Positions 28,191-39,356 of a stretch of DNA of 64,000 bases are shown here, in pieces. Below the pieces are notes generated by a model. The model saw only the letters and a list, made by a program, of their open reading frames with translations, searched no databases and was not told the origin of the DNA. Position numbers and translations under genes: made by a program. Source of the stretch: Epiperipatus broadwayi (lineage: Eukaryota > Onychophora > Udeonychophora > Euonychophora > Peripatidae); assembly GCA_028023455.1 (NCBI GenBank), contig JAQFVV010006238.1, positions 8,006,572 through 8,070,571 of the forward strand. The letters run 5' to 3'. Position 1 is the stretch's first letter, and each line of letters begins with the position of its first letter.

Positions 28191-28379
28191 TAAATATACC
28201 TGAAAACTACTATTTTGTAATTTATAATCATCATCAATACTCTTATCATTTATTTCACAGTAACTTTTAAAATTAATTCTGCATAAAATGCATACTTTCT
28301 TCTTTTCTCAATTTTGGTTTGGGATCAAGTTGATAATGTTGAAATGATGATCACCAGTCATGTATGTTTAAATGGTTCA
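28191..28379. other. Spacer at the axis of the giant inverted repeat
   Basis: About 190 bp of unpaired AT-rich sequence between the two arms; nothing recognisable. Confidence 0.6.
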
Positions 28380-28980
28380 TGTTTAGAGTTAAATAGAAAA
28401 TATATGATTTTGGAGATTGGATTGTGTGTTTGATTGTTGAAGTGTCTTTAGCTGTATTTTCAGTTTTGATGGTAGATTGTGATTTTTTTGTTATTGGCTT
28501 GAGGTTGCAATGTTTTCATGCAAGTCTAAGAGGTGTTTTATCTCAGCTATTTGCTCCAACCCATTTTTTGTATTTCATATTATTAATCATGGAGCAGTTA
28601 ACATAGTCCTGCCATGATTTCAGCCTCTAAGTGTACAGAGAAAATTAGCAAAGCACAACTTGTATTTTCCAGTCTATAAGGCTCAAAGAAGCAGGGAATC
28701 ATGTTGTATTTTCCAGCCCCTCCACAGGAGATGATTTTGCAAAGGTTTTGCAATATCTTTGGTAGTTCTCTTAGTGTTCATAGCACATTGTATACTTATA
28801 GTCCAATGACTGAATTCTTTATCAATTTCAAAATTGCCATTCACTATTCATTCTGTTAACTGTCAGATGTCCATTATGTCTCTAAAAAATTGACAAGTAC
28901 ATAGTTTTAGGTATGAACTTTGTTTTGAATATACATGTAGATTATGTAAAATATTGTTTGAAATTTATGTTCATTTCTAT
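28380..28980 (+). repeat. Inner right arm of the giant inverted repeat
   Basis: Inverted counterpart of 27524-28190. A short plus-strand frame at 28424-28606 lies within it and has no matching frame in the other arm, so it is not credible coding sequence. Confidence 0.8.
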
Positions 28981-29512
28981 TTTTTCCAGGAAGGGAGTTA
29001 TATAAAAGGTCTTTTATATGACAAACAATAATATATTGTATGTGCAAAAATATATATAAAGTTGAAAGAAAAAGTAGAAATAAACAGACATAATTTTTTG
29101 TAGATATTTTCCACATTTCACTTGGAATAATAATAACTGTAAAGGGTTAAATAACTCAATTTGAAACAGAAATTTATTATAAATTAAACAATTAAAAAGA
29201 TGTGAAATTTAAAAACAAGCAGGGTTTATTTTTGAAATCTTTTAATTAAAACTTATGTAAAATATTTATTTTTTAATTAATGTTTGTATGCAATTCTATT
29301 ATCCATTTTTTTTAAAATCTTTGTAGATTAAAAATTTCAAAGGATTAAAGTAAAAACATGTAGATCACAATGTTGATAAAATTTAAAAGTTGCTTCCAAA
29401 AGTAGCTTATAATTAAAAGTGACTTGAAAAGATTAAAATTGATTTTAATCAAGATAAGGATTAGACAAAGAACTGTTTTCAATTAAGGTGTTTTTATCAC
29501 CTCAGATGATTC

Positions 29513-29520
29513 TATAAAAG
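29513..29520 (+). promoter_or_regulatory. Conserved TATA box of copy 1b
   Basis: TATAAAAG in the context CAGATGATTCTATAAAAGGC. The equivalent positions in 1a (27029-27036) and 1c (49936-49943) keep a TATA box; 1d has a decayed version (ATTATAAGA near 58262). Confidence 0.5.
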
Positions 29521-29754
29521 GCTGGCCAGAAGAGTGTGGTTTTAATATTTTGAGAAGTAGCTGGCCAATTCATCAGCTGTTTGGAACATAGAAGGGAGAC
29601 CCACTTCTCTCTGTCTCTAAAACTTTAAATGTGACAAAAAATTTGCTGTTCTGAAGTTCATCAAATCCCAGACACAAGAGAACTGATTCAATGTCAACCG
29701 TATATGAATTATACCTTCCTGATTATGACAATCCTCGATTATACCTGTCTCACC

Positions 29755-29756
<2 letters not shown>

Positions 29757-29791
<35 letters not shown>

Positions 29792-29834
29792 CTATATGTA
29801 TATATATATATATATATATATACAATAGTATAAA
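29757..29834. repeat. (TA)n tract within a short palindrome
   Basis: A TA run, then TTTATACTA, a second TA run, then TAGTATAAA. The non-TA arms are perfect reverse complements of 9 bp. The minus-strand frame across it (IYIYIY) is a microsatellite artefact. Confidence 0.85.
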
Positions 29835-30652
29835 AAGAAGCACAGATAAATATATATACAATAGTGAGTAGTATTATTTCTTGGGTAAAAATGACATTTA
29901 AACATCTATATATTTTAAAGGATAAGAAGTAAATAATTTTACTTGAATTAAAACGTAAAAGCAATAATTGATTCAGAATCAATTTATTTTAAAAAAGGAA
30001 AAGAAGACTTCAAAAATTATTTTACATTAATTTAAAGATATTATTAATTAATTGACAGTAACCTGTCATAAAAAACAAACTTTTGAATTACCTGTCAAAA
30101 ATTGACTTTATTTTTTCAAAAAAAAGAAAAAAATACTATAACAGAACCTGCTGCCCCAAAGTTGATGGTACCAGATATAACACAAACACTGGTTACACCA
30201 TACAACAACATGAATATGGCTAAGTAGTTGGATGATATGAATGAAATATGTCAACCAACCTACAACAAGTCATATCCTAAATCTATGATTCAATGGCACA
30301 TTTGGTGCATCAGATGTTACAGAATCAGCAATGGCATATAATAAAGGGACCACATCTCACTACTATCAGACCTAGGCCTTCGAAATGGATGCTAAAGTTG
30401 TCACAATGAAATGCCCAGTTCCAAATGACATCTATCTTCAATAATTTACTAACTAAATTTTGATGTAACTTAGACCAGTGCATATTCATTACATCTCCCT
30501 TTTTAAGCCCCATTACACCACAGAATTTAAACCTAGAGAGTTTCTGCAGTCATCTCTTCAGGGATGGACCTACTCAATTATAAACCAAATATCCCTATAT
30601 ATAAGCATAGATATAGAAAAATACTGATGATCAATTATTTATAAGAGCAATA

Positions 30653-30808
30653 TATAATGATGATCATCATCAAACCTTTAATGTTGTAAATGAACAATGA
30701 TAATGGTGATGATCAAACATCTAGTGAAATAAATGTCTGATGATGATGGTGATGATCAAACATCTAGTGATATAAATGCATGATGATGATGGTGATGACC
30801 AAACAGAG
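30653..30808. repeat. 43-bp minisatellite, about 3 copies
   Basis: Units with TGATGATGATGGTGATGA followed by CAAACATCTAGTGA recur at about 30696, 30738 and 30781; the last is partial. A more diverged unit may precede them. Confidence 0.85.
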
Positions 30809-31591
30809 ATCAGATTGATTTAAACAACTTAATTTATTAACAACATATAAAATAAATATTTACAAACAAAAAATAATAAAATAAATAAAGATTCAGTTAT
30901 CAAGAATGGTTTTTTTTATCATCTTGACAGCATCATACAACAGAAACAAAATAATTTGAAGTATATTATATACAAAATAATACTATATAATTCATTAAAT
31001 ATATGCATAAAACAAAAAAAAAAGAAAAGCACAATGAGAGTTCACTACTTCTAAAACTACCCCATTAATGTAATTATTAGAATAATATTTTTAGGCTAGG
31101 GTAAATATATTATAATTATAACTATTTTTCTCAATATATATATAGCCCCACTCCCATTTATTTGGGTGTGTAAAACATAATAGAAATTAATGATAGATAC
31201 AAAGAAAAACCTTTTACTCAGTGGGTTAATTGTGCATTTGGAAATAAAACAAAATTACAATTAAATATTATTAAAACTGATTAGTAACAAAAAAGTTTTG
31301 TTGTCTTAAAGTTTTGCCCTCAATGTTAAATGTATAAAAACCTTACATGGGATGAGGTTACCTTCATTGATCAATGTTGAATTTCAGAGAAATCTGAAAA
31401 TTTACTTTTATTAAAAAAAATACATATTAATTGAAGAAAATTCCTTTTTTAATTTACATCAACATGACATTTATCCATCCACTGTTTCCACGTTTAAATT
31501 GCAGGTGATTGAATTTGAAAAATTAATCTTAAATACACAATAAAATAATTACAATATATAAACTTTCAAATAAAAAAATGGCAAAAGCAAA

Positions 31592-31614
31592 ATAATAATA
31601 ATAATAATAATAAT
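31592..31614. repeat. (AAT)n microsatellite
   Basis: About seven AAT units. Confidence 0.9.
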
Positions 31615-32693
31615 GTGAATCAAAATATCATATTTATCCTGAGAAAAGCAAGCATTTTATCTTCCATTGAAAGTTTATAAATATAAATGTCAATCTCCAT
31701 GTATATCGTTTCTGCTTGCCAACTATGTTGATATTCATATCTTTCATGCAGCTTGGCTAAAACAAACACATACAAGTCACCTCTCCTGAACACATATAAA
31801 TCCATGGAAGATTGCTGTTCACCTGCATTCTATAAGACACATCTTGATGGAAAATTTTATAATTTCATAATTCCATAATTTCCCAATGACATCAAAGTTA
31901 GCTTAGGTATGTTCCACAACATAGGCTTTTTACCCCAAATACATCATAATGATTTCTTTATTAAACTTATTTATAATGTGGCTGAAATATATATATAAAT
32001 AGCTTTTAAAGAAAACAGTTAATTTTTAATACTTTCAGATTTCCTTTGCATTATTTCTATTATAATGAATTTTAGCTTGCAGAATAAATTAAGTCACTAG
32101 TTCATTCCTGCTAATTATAAATTAAAGTTTAACTTTCCAGTTTTCTTTTAACCAAAATAAAGATTTGATATTATCTTGAAACTATAAATATTAAAATGTT
32201 ACTGTTTTTTTTAGATGCCAAATGTTTTTTTCTTTTTTTTTTAAAGAAATAAAAACTTAACTTTTCTGCTGTCAGTTCAATTCCAGATTTTTTTTTTAAA
32301 TCAAGAATGCTACTCTGCTGATGGTTCAATTGTGGATTTTTCCAATCAAGAAAAATGCTCTCCTGTCATGTGCTTGCTAAAAAATCTATTGTTACAACTT
32401 GATAAAAAAAATCAAATTATAAAATATTATTATTTTTATTTAATTTTCATTATTCCAAACTCGATCATTTATCAACAATTTTGACTTCATAATTTTTTAT
32501 CTTTTATTATGTCCATTCTATAAGACAATCAATTAGTATTTTTAGTTAATAAAATTAAATGAATAAAAAAAACAATTAATTTCTACCAATAGATGAACAT
32601 ATTATTTTATATGCATATATACTTCATGTATATAGCAAATTTGTTTCTCACAATAAATAAATAAAAAATTAATTTCTCAAACATATCAGTCTA

Positions 32694-32865
32694 TCACATG
32701 ATCACCATCTCATACTAGCACATAATTGTTGTAGATAGGGATTTTTTGCACAAACCTTCTGGCATCTATTGATTACTCTGGTTAGCACAGAGTGGCACTA
32801 CTGTATGGAGAGTTTTGCTTTTGTTTACAACAATTATGTGCTAGTATGAGATGGTGATCATGTGA
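32694..32865. mobile_element. Perfect 40-bp inverted repeat around family-C core
   Basis: The left arm starts TCACATGATCACCATCTCAT and the right arm ends ATGAGATGGTGATCATGTGA. The two arms are exact reverse complements over 40 bp. The enclosed core (GGCATCTATTGATTACT, GGTGGCACTACTGTATGG-like) belongs to family C, and only the right arm has counterparts in the other family-C copies. Confidence 0.9.
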
Positions 32866-33290
32866 TGTTTAGTGGTTTAACACCAATCCTGCCTAATAGG
32901 ATACTGGTGGCTATGGTTGTTTAAGAGCCAAAGACACCAAAATCTATGGGTGCTGAATTGAGTTCAGACCCATATGACTATAAGCTATTGAGCTTAGATT
33001 GAAAATATTTTTGTGTTTTCAATTTCATTCTCATAGTTTTGTAGTAAAATAGAGTTAAAAAGTGGCTGCTGGAGGGTTGCATTAGATCCTAAGATCTAGG
33101 TGCAGTGCTCTCAGATCCAAGACTCCTCACTGATGATGGCCACAAGCCAGAAACTAGTCTGGGTATATTGGATGAGTAGGCACTAGATAGGGATTTTATG
33201 CACATGCCTTTTGGCATCTATTGATTACTATGGTTAGCACAGGGTGGCACTACTGTATGGAGAGTTTTGCTTTTGTTCATATCAGTCTAT
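32866..33290 (+). repeat. Dispersed repeat family C, copies near 33 kb
   Basis: 33065-33290 repeats the family-C order GGGTTGCATTAGATCC, CTAAGATCTAGGTGC, CTCCTCACTGATGATGG, AAACTAGTCTGGG, TGGCACTACTGTATGG. CATATCAGTCTAT occurs both just before the 32694 palindrome and at about 33279, showing local duplication. Two overlapping short frames at 33221-33449 are not credible. Confidence 0.7.
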
Positions 33291-33636
33291 ATTATGTTTA
33301 TGTATGTATATACTACATTTGTATCAGCAAGTATACAAGATATTTTATTTGCCTATCACTTGGTCTCAATTCAAATATTGAAAAAGAAATTGGGAGGTAT
33401 GAAGGGTAGTTGTAAGCCATCTCTTACAATACTTTTATTGACTGTATAAAAAGAGACTAATTAATAATTTTAATTCATATTATCTGTATGTTTATAGATA
33501 CACACACATATATGAATTTTATGTATGGTTTACAAATGGAATTATTATGAAATATATTTTTAATAATTTTATTTTGATAAATTCAAACATGTTTATTTTA
33601 TATCAAGCCACATGCCTGGGTGCTGAATGGATTTTA

Positions 33637-33699
33637 AGTAAATATAATGTATTAATAATGTAAATAATTAGTAAATATAATGTATTAATAATGTAAATC
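33637..33699. repeat. 33-bp tandem duplication
   Basis: AGTAAATATAATGTATTAAT plus ten more bases occurs twice with period 33 bp; unique to copy 1b. Confidence 0.9.
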
Positions 33700-33846
33700 A
33701 TTATGTAATAACTTGATTTGTGTTTAGTAATATTGTAAATAACAAATGTAATATTTTTATTGTACATTAATCAAAATCAAAAGGCTTAATTTATATCTAT
33801 AGCCATATTCTAAAAACTTTAATATCATTTTTTATTTAATGTTGTT

Positions 33847-33852
33847 AATAAA
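33847..33852 (+). promoter_or_regulatory. Candidate polyadenylation signal of copy 1b
   Basis: AATAAA in GTTAATAAACTTGTATTCAA, the same context as in copy 1d (59651-59656). Confidence 0.5.
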
Positions 33853-34484
33853 CTTGTATTCAATTATTAAAAAATATATTGCATCATCTCTTGGTCAAAT
33901 AACAATAATGGGCTTGTGTTCTTCTGAGCTAGATTTATGCAGTAATAGCTGATATATAAATGGGGATGTATTTAGTGCTTTAGGACCAGCCAATATGATA
34001 TTGCCCTGGCTTGGTGTGATGATTATATTCTTCAAAGTTCCTGCACTACATTTTATTTTAGTTTTATCTATTAGAATTTAAGTTTATAGTTAGCCAGTAC
34101 ATTAGTGGTACTAAGTCATCAGAGCATTGATGATGATCAGCATGTTTTAATGTGCCAGCATTATTGTTCTTATAGTTTTATATTCTATGGAAAAGCACTT
34201 TAGTTGGTGCATCCAAATTAATGGTTTAAATAATTGCTGAAGTTAGCAAAGATAGCTTAAAATTGTTGGTCTGGTCTACAGAAGATTCATTTCCAACCCA
34301 GTTACCAGATTAACTGTTGATTTTATTTGATCTTCATCATTCATGATGATGAATGATTATTTTCTTTGTGTATTATTAGTACTTACTTTTTAATTATTTA
34401 TAATGCTGGTTAATTAATTATACTTTAATTGCTCTGAGGAGTAGCTGGCTGATCTCAGAGATTTTTCTCTCTTACTTATCCCTC

Positions 34485-34509
34485 TAATATATATATATAT
34501 ATATATATT
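34485..34509. repeat. (TA)n junction tract
   Basis: Short TA run at the boundary between copy 1b and element 2b. Confidence 0.85.
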
Positions 34510-36570
34510 ATAATGATCGAAATGAAGTGAAGATCGAATCTAACCGCAAACTATGATATCTGCTCTACGAGGTGCCATCTAAGCATTTAAACCTAGAAAA
34601 ATTTATAGAGTAGGTAGATACACGGTGTTAAAATTCTACTTTATTTAAATATTCAGATTGTTAGCCCAAGTCACTAGCTCAGTGGAGACGCAGAGACATA
34701 AATCTATATTTTAATTTATATCTTAAATATAAATAAATAAAAGCCACTGCCAGAAATTAACACATAAAAATATTTATTTACGCACATATAAAATAACATT
34801 TAAATTTTGAGGAATAAATTCAACATTTTAGATTTTTCTATTAATCTTTAGTTTTACATTTAAGTAAATTACAACCATGAGTTTAATATTTATTTAGTGA
34901 GTCGAGTATGAATAGACTTCATAGATCTGCATTTGAAAAGAAAGTATTCTTCCCTGATTTGACCTTAGGCAACAAATTTTGCAATCAAACCAGTGCCAAT
35001 CCATCTGATACATTTATGTATTCAATATAGCATGAAAATATGACAACACAAAATACTATACTGTCAGGAATGTACATCTGAACAGCAAGTAGAATTAGAG
35101 AAGACATTGTCTCTCCACCAACAGGAATGTCACATCTGTTGGCGAGTAGAACAATAAACATAAAACTCCATAGGAATGGACTGCGGTCCTTTGCCATCTT
35201 ACAAACCCATCCATAGGCAAACAGAAGGTGTGTGGCATATATCTATAATCCTGCCTGTAGCAGATCTCATACTACATCTACAATTACACAAATATATCCA
35301 ATCCATTGAACCAATTCAACTACAAAATAAATAACCTAAGATTTCCCTCCCTTAATATAACTTTGCAAAACTATATAGCCATTCACGCCCGACTTAAATT
35401 TAACATTTAAATACATTCGCACAGATTATTTTTATAGAATTTGTTTTGTAATGCCGAGTATAGATCGGCTGCACAGATTCCATGATCAAAAACATTCCAA
35501 ATTAAACACAACCGATCAAAATATAAAGTCAATCGATAACGTCAATTGCTGAGGGAATACAGGAGACCCCTTGGTGTTCATCATAAGACACTGCAGTGAC
35601 ATTGTTGACTTATATGTTCTAATCGACTGTGAAAACCACAACATAATCAACCGCTAATGAATCTATGCAACGTCTACACCCAACTTAAATGTAATGCATT
35701 TAATAATTTTTACAATAAATATTATTACAAATAAAAATAATAAAATGGAAATGATTTTAGCAAAACTTAACTATATAAATTTAAACAATCAATTATTAAT
35801 TTGAAAATCAAATAAGAGTTCATTTTAAAATTTAAATTAGCTGAATCTTTAAAAAAAACAATGACAAAAGTTCTTAATTATTTTTTTTGTTGTTGTTAAT
35901 TTTTAAAGTTCATAGCTCATGGTAGAAGAGTCCAGGTTTCTGCTTTTAGTTCCCATGATGCCTCCATTGGAAGATAATGTTTTGGAGATGGCAATAGCTG
36001 GTTCAAGGTGTCACAGTCTTTTCATTTTTTTTTATACAGAGAGTGTGGTATATGCATTCTACCACATCTCTCAAACACAAAATGCTGGAACTGCCAGAAA
36101 AAACTGTATTTCCCTTTTTATATTATCCACACGGATTCAATCAACAAAATGTCACTAATCCATCACTTTCGTTAGGGTCCGAGCCAAGGCTTGGTGCTTC
36201 CATTGGTCAAGCTAATTTCTTTTTATTTTCTTATCTATCTTTCATCAGATCATTTTAATTATACAAGAGCCCAAGGATAGCTTGCTTTTCAAACAATTTA
36301 TAAACAATCATTTTCATTTACAGATTACAAGAATTAATTAATACCTGTTTTTATTTTGAAATCTTGTACTTTTTTTTTATAAAAAAGTACATTCAAATAC
36401 TTATTTATTTGTTTTTTTTATAAAAAATATTTATAAAGTTTGGCATCTGTGCGAATGTATATACGTTTAACAAAACATTTTAATTTTAGCGTTTAGTTTT
36501 TTACTTTTATTTGCGAACTTTTAAGTTTTTATTTTAAATTAATGTAACAACATATTTATATATCGTTACA
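34509..36570 (+). mobile_element. Family-2 element, copy 2b (about 2.06 kb)
   Basis: Starts TATAATGATCGAAATG and ends GTAACAACATATTTATATATCGTTACA. It is nearly identical to copy 2c across about 2 kb, including CTAGAAAAATTTATAGAGTA, CCACTGCCAGAAATTAACAC, CTGTCAGGAATGTACATCTG and GGCATCTGTGCGAATGTATA. It contains an internal segment absent from 2a (about 35400-35700, with GATCGGCTGCACAGATTCC). Short frames inside (34985-35197, 35919-36258) partly recur in 2c but show no domain. I infer a nonautonomous element. Confidence 0.8.
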
Positions 36571-37224
36571 TATCAGTAAACTTCCTCAAAAAACAAAAAC
36601 ATTAAAAAAAAAAAGAATTAACTTAGTGTTAGTTATTTTACGTTTCACAAATTGATTATATATGAAAATTTCAAAAGGACAAAACTTTTTTTTTTACAAA
36701 ACAAAACAGTAATTACCCACAAATATAATGATTAAAAAAAAAGTTGACTGTTGATTTCCTATTACCAGCTAAATTTCTGCCCCCTCCCAAGTTTCATTTC
36801 TCCTACCTTTAACTATTACTTAGGCAAGTTGAACGATTAGATTTTAATTTAACAAGACTTTTTAAAAAAAAAAAAAATATGATTTAGAATTATTATTACA
36901 TTTTATTTATTAGTTTTTATTCCTCGAATTTATCTCTACATATGCGCAATTTTTCTTACTGGCAGCACTTTTTAAACAAAACTTCAAACTGCAACTCCAC
37001 GTCAATACAACAAATATATTTATACTAATTTCAGAAAAAATATTACGGGCATGGTTTATTTTCAAAAGTACTAGTGGTTTATTAAACATCTGGCTATAAC
37101 TCTATGTTAGTACAAAAATGTACTTATTTCAGAAAAAACAACAAATGTTATTTGCATGATTCACTTTTAAAATTCTCAGGGCACTCGTGATTTATTAAAG
37201 ATCGGCCCAAGTTGAGTAGCCAGT
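36571..37224. other. Spacer between the two near-identical family-2 copies
   Basis: 654 bp of AT-rich DNA. A diverged tandem duplication at about 37026-37230 (TTTCAGAAAAAA, then GTGGTTTATTAAA / GTGATTTATTAAAG, then TATAAC) ends exactly at the start of 2c. No TGG-type primer-binding site follows 2b and no purine-rich tract precedes 2c, so the sequence does not support an LTR internal region. Confidence 0.6.
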
Positions 37225-39213
37225 TATAACAATCGAAATGCAAAGTGAAGATCGAATCTAACCGCAAACTACGATATCTGCTCTACATGGCACCATCTAG
37301 GCATTTAAACCTAGAAAAATTTATAGAGTAGGCAGATACGTGCTGTTAAGATTCCACTTTATTTAAATATTCAGATCGTTAGCCCAAGTCACTAGCTCAG
37401 TGGAGACGCAGAGATAAAAATCTATATCTTAATTTATATCTTAAATATAAATAAATAAAAGCCACTGCCAGAAATTAACACATAAAAATATTTATTTACG
37501 CACATATAAAATAACATTTAAATTTTGAGGAATATATTCACCATTTTAGATTTTTCTATTAATCTTTAGTTTTACATTTAAGTAAATTACAACCATGAGT
37601 TTAATATTTATTTAGTGAGTTGAGGATGAATAGACTACATAGATCTGCATTTGAAAAGAAAATATTCTTCCCTGATTTAACCTTAGGCAACAAATTTCGT
37701 AATCAAACTGGTGCCAATCCATCTGATACATTTATGTATTCAATGTAGCATGAAAATATGACAACACAAAATACTATACTGTCAGGAATGTACATCTGAT
37801 CAGTAAGTAGAATTAGAGAAGACATTGTCTCTCCACCAACAGGAATGTTACATCTGTTGGTGAGTAGAACAATAAACATAAAACTCCATAGGAATGGACT
37901 GCGGTCCTTTACCATCTTACAAACCCATCCATAGGCAAACAGAAGGTGTGTGGTGTATATATATAATCCTGCCCGTAGTGGATCTCATACTACATCTACA
38001 ATTACACAAATATTTCCAATCCATTGAACCAATTCAACTACGAAATCAACACCTAAGATTGCCCTCCCTTAATATAACTTTACAAAACTATATAGCCATT
38101 CATGCCCGACTTAAATTTAACATTTAAATACATTCGCACAGATTATTTTTATAAATTTGTTTTTAAAATGTTGAGTATAGATCGGCTGCACAGATTCCAC
38201 AGTCAAAAACATCCAAATTAAACACAATCGATCAAAATATAAAATCATCGATAATGTCAATTGCAAAAGGGAATACACAAGGCCCCATGGCATTCATCGT
38301 AAGATGCCCACATTAACATCATTGACCTATATATTTTTATCAATTGTGAAAACTTTAACATAATCAACCGCTAACGAATCTATGCAACGTCTATACCCAA
38401 CCTAAATTTCATCATTTAAAATTTAAACAATAAATAATTTATACAATAAGAAAGAAAAAAAAATGGAAATGATTTTTATCAATCAGAAAACATATAAAAT
38501 TAAACATTATTAATTTGATTTTAAACTTAAAAAAGTCAGATAGAAGTTCATAAGCTTGAACGAAAGTTTTTAATTATTTTTAAATTTAGAGTTCATGTCA
38601 ATATAGCTTACGGTAGAAGAGTCCAGGTTTCTGCTTTTAATTCCTGCGATGCCTCCATTGGAAGATAATGTTCTGGAGATGGCAATAAGTGGTTCAATGT
38701 ATCACAGTCTTTTCATTGTTTTTTTTAAATAGAGAGTGTGGTATGTGCGTCCTACTGCATCTCTCAAACACAAAACGCTGGAACTGCCAGAAAAAACTGT
38801 ATTTCCCTTTTTATATTATCCACACGGATTCAATCAACAAAATGTCACTAATCCATCACTTTCATTAGGATCCGAGCCAAGGCTTGGTGCTTCCATTGGT
38901 CAAGCTAATTTCTCTTTATTTTCTTATCTATCTTTCATCAGATCATTTTAATTATACAAAAACCCAAGGCTAGCTTGCTTTTCAAACAATTTATAAACAA
39001 TCATTTCCATTTACAGATTACAAGAATTAATTAATACCTGTTTTTATTTGTAAATCTTGTACTTTTTTTTTTATAAAAAAGTACATTCAAATACTTATTT
39101 ATTTGTTTTTTTTTAAAAAAAATATTTTTAAAGTTTGGCATCTGTGCGAATGTATATACATTTAACAAAACATTTTAATTTTAGCGTTTAGTTTTTTTAC
39201 TTTTATTTGCGAA
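37225..39213 (+). mobile_element. Family-2 element, copy 2c (3'-truncated)
   Basis: Matches 2b from its start TATAACAATCGAAATG to TTTATTTGCGAA, where 2b has roughly 55 further bases ending in the GTAAC/GTTACA hairpin. The right-hand neighbour is the resumed family-1 copy 1b. It is the youngest-looking pair in the window by similarity. Confidence 0.8.
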
Positions 39214-39215
39214 GG

Positions 39216-39356
39216 TATGATTATTAAACATTAATCGTTTTTTTGAAAATTTTATATTTATATTTTGAATTAGGGTTGATGATGATTTTCCATCATCCCA
39301 CCATCACACTAGTAATGATCATCCAGGTATAACCCACTGTACCCCATCCCATTACA
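39216..39356 (+). mobile_element. Family-1 element copy 1b, segment 3 of 3 (3' end)
   Basis: GATTATTAAACATTAAT, then GATGATGATTTTCCATCA and ACCCCATCCCATTACA match the 3' ends of 1c (52185-52416) and 1d (60380-60506). Segment 2 lacks exactly this tail, so the simplest reading is that the 34.49-39.21 kb block inserted into copy 1b. Confidence 0.75.

Larger units (their letters stand above)
28990..30135 (+). mobile_element. Family-1 element copy 1b, segment 1 of 3
   Basis: Starts GGGAGTTATATAAAAGG with GACAAACAATAATAT, then AAAGTAGAAATAAACA, a TATA box at 29513-29520, a (TA)n patch at 29757-29821, CACAGATAAATATATATACA and a GTGAGTA donor-like site at about 29864. It stops near CTGTCAAAAATTGACTTTAT, where copy 1c continues but this copy is interrupted. 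Segments 2 and 3 lie at 33480-34490 and 39216-39356. Confidence 0.72.
30136..33479. other. Insertion interrupting family-1 copy 1b
   Basis: About 3.3 kb present between two parts of copy 1b that are contiguous in copies 1c and 1d. It contains a 43-bp minisatellite (30653-30808), an (AAT)n run (31592-31614), a 40-bp-TIR palindrome (32694-32865) and family-C sequence (to 33290). No gene is seen. Breakpoints are accurate to perhaps 50 bp. Confidence 0.6.
33480..34490 (+). mobile_element. Family-1 element copy 1b, segment 2 of 3
   Basis: Continues the family-1 order: GCCACATGCCTGGGTGCTGA, AATAAA (33847-33852), GGGCTTGTGTTCTTCTGAGC, TTTATAGTTAGCCAGTAC, GATGATGATCAGCATG, and TTCATGATGATGAATG, then GATCTCAGAGATTT. 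It stops at a (TA)n tract, where the family-2 block begins. A 33-bp tandem duplication is at 33637-33699. Confidence 0.78.

Noticed and set aside
30653-30808. Regularly spaced short repeats as a CRISPR array
   Set aside because: Units are contiguous with no unique spacers, and the window is eukaryotic; it is a minisatellite.
34985-35197. Similar 70-codon minus-strand frames at 34985-35197 and 37703-37915
   Set aside because: They match only because elements 2b and 2c are near-identical DNA; no equivalent intact frame was noticed in 2a or 2e and no domain is seen.
36043-36258. Similar 71-codon plus-strand frames at 36043-36258 and 38736-38951
   Set aside because: Same reason: shared repeat DNA, no recognisable motif, and overlapping alternative frames.
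34509-39213. Classical LTR retrotransposon with 2b and 2c as LTRs
   Set aside because: The 654-bp spacer has no primer-binding site, polypurine tract or coding traces; kept only as an alternative.
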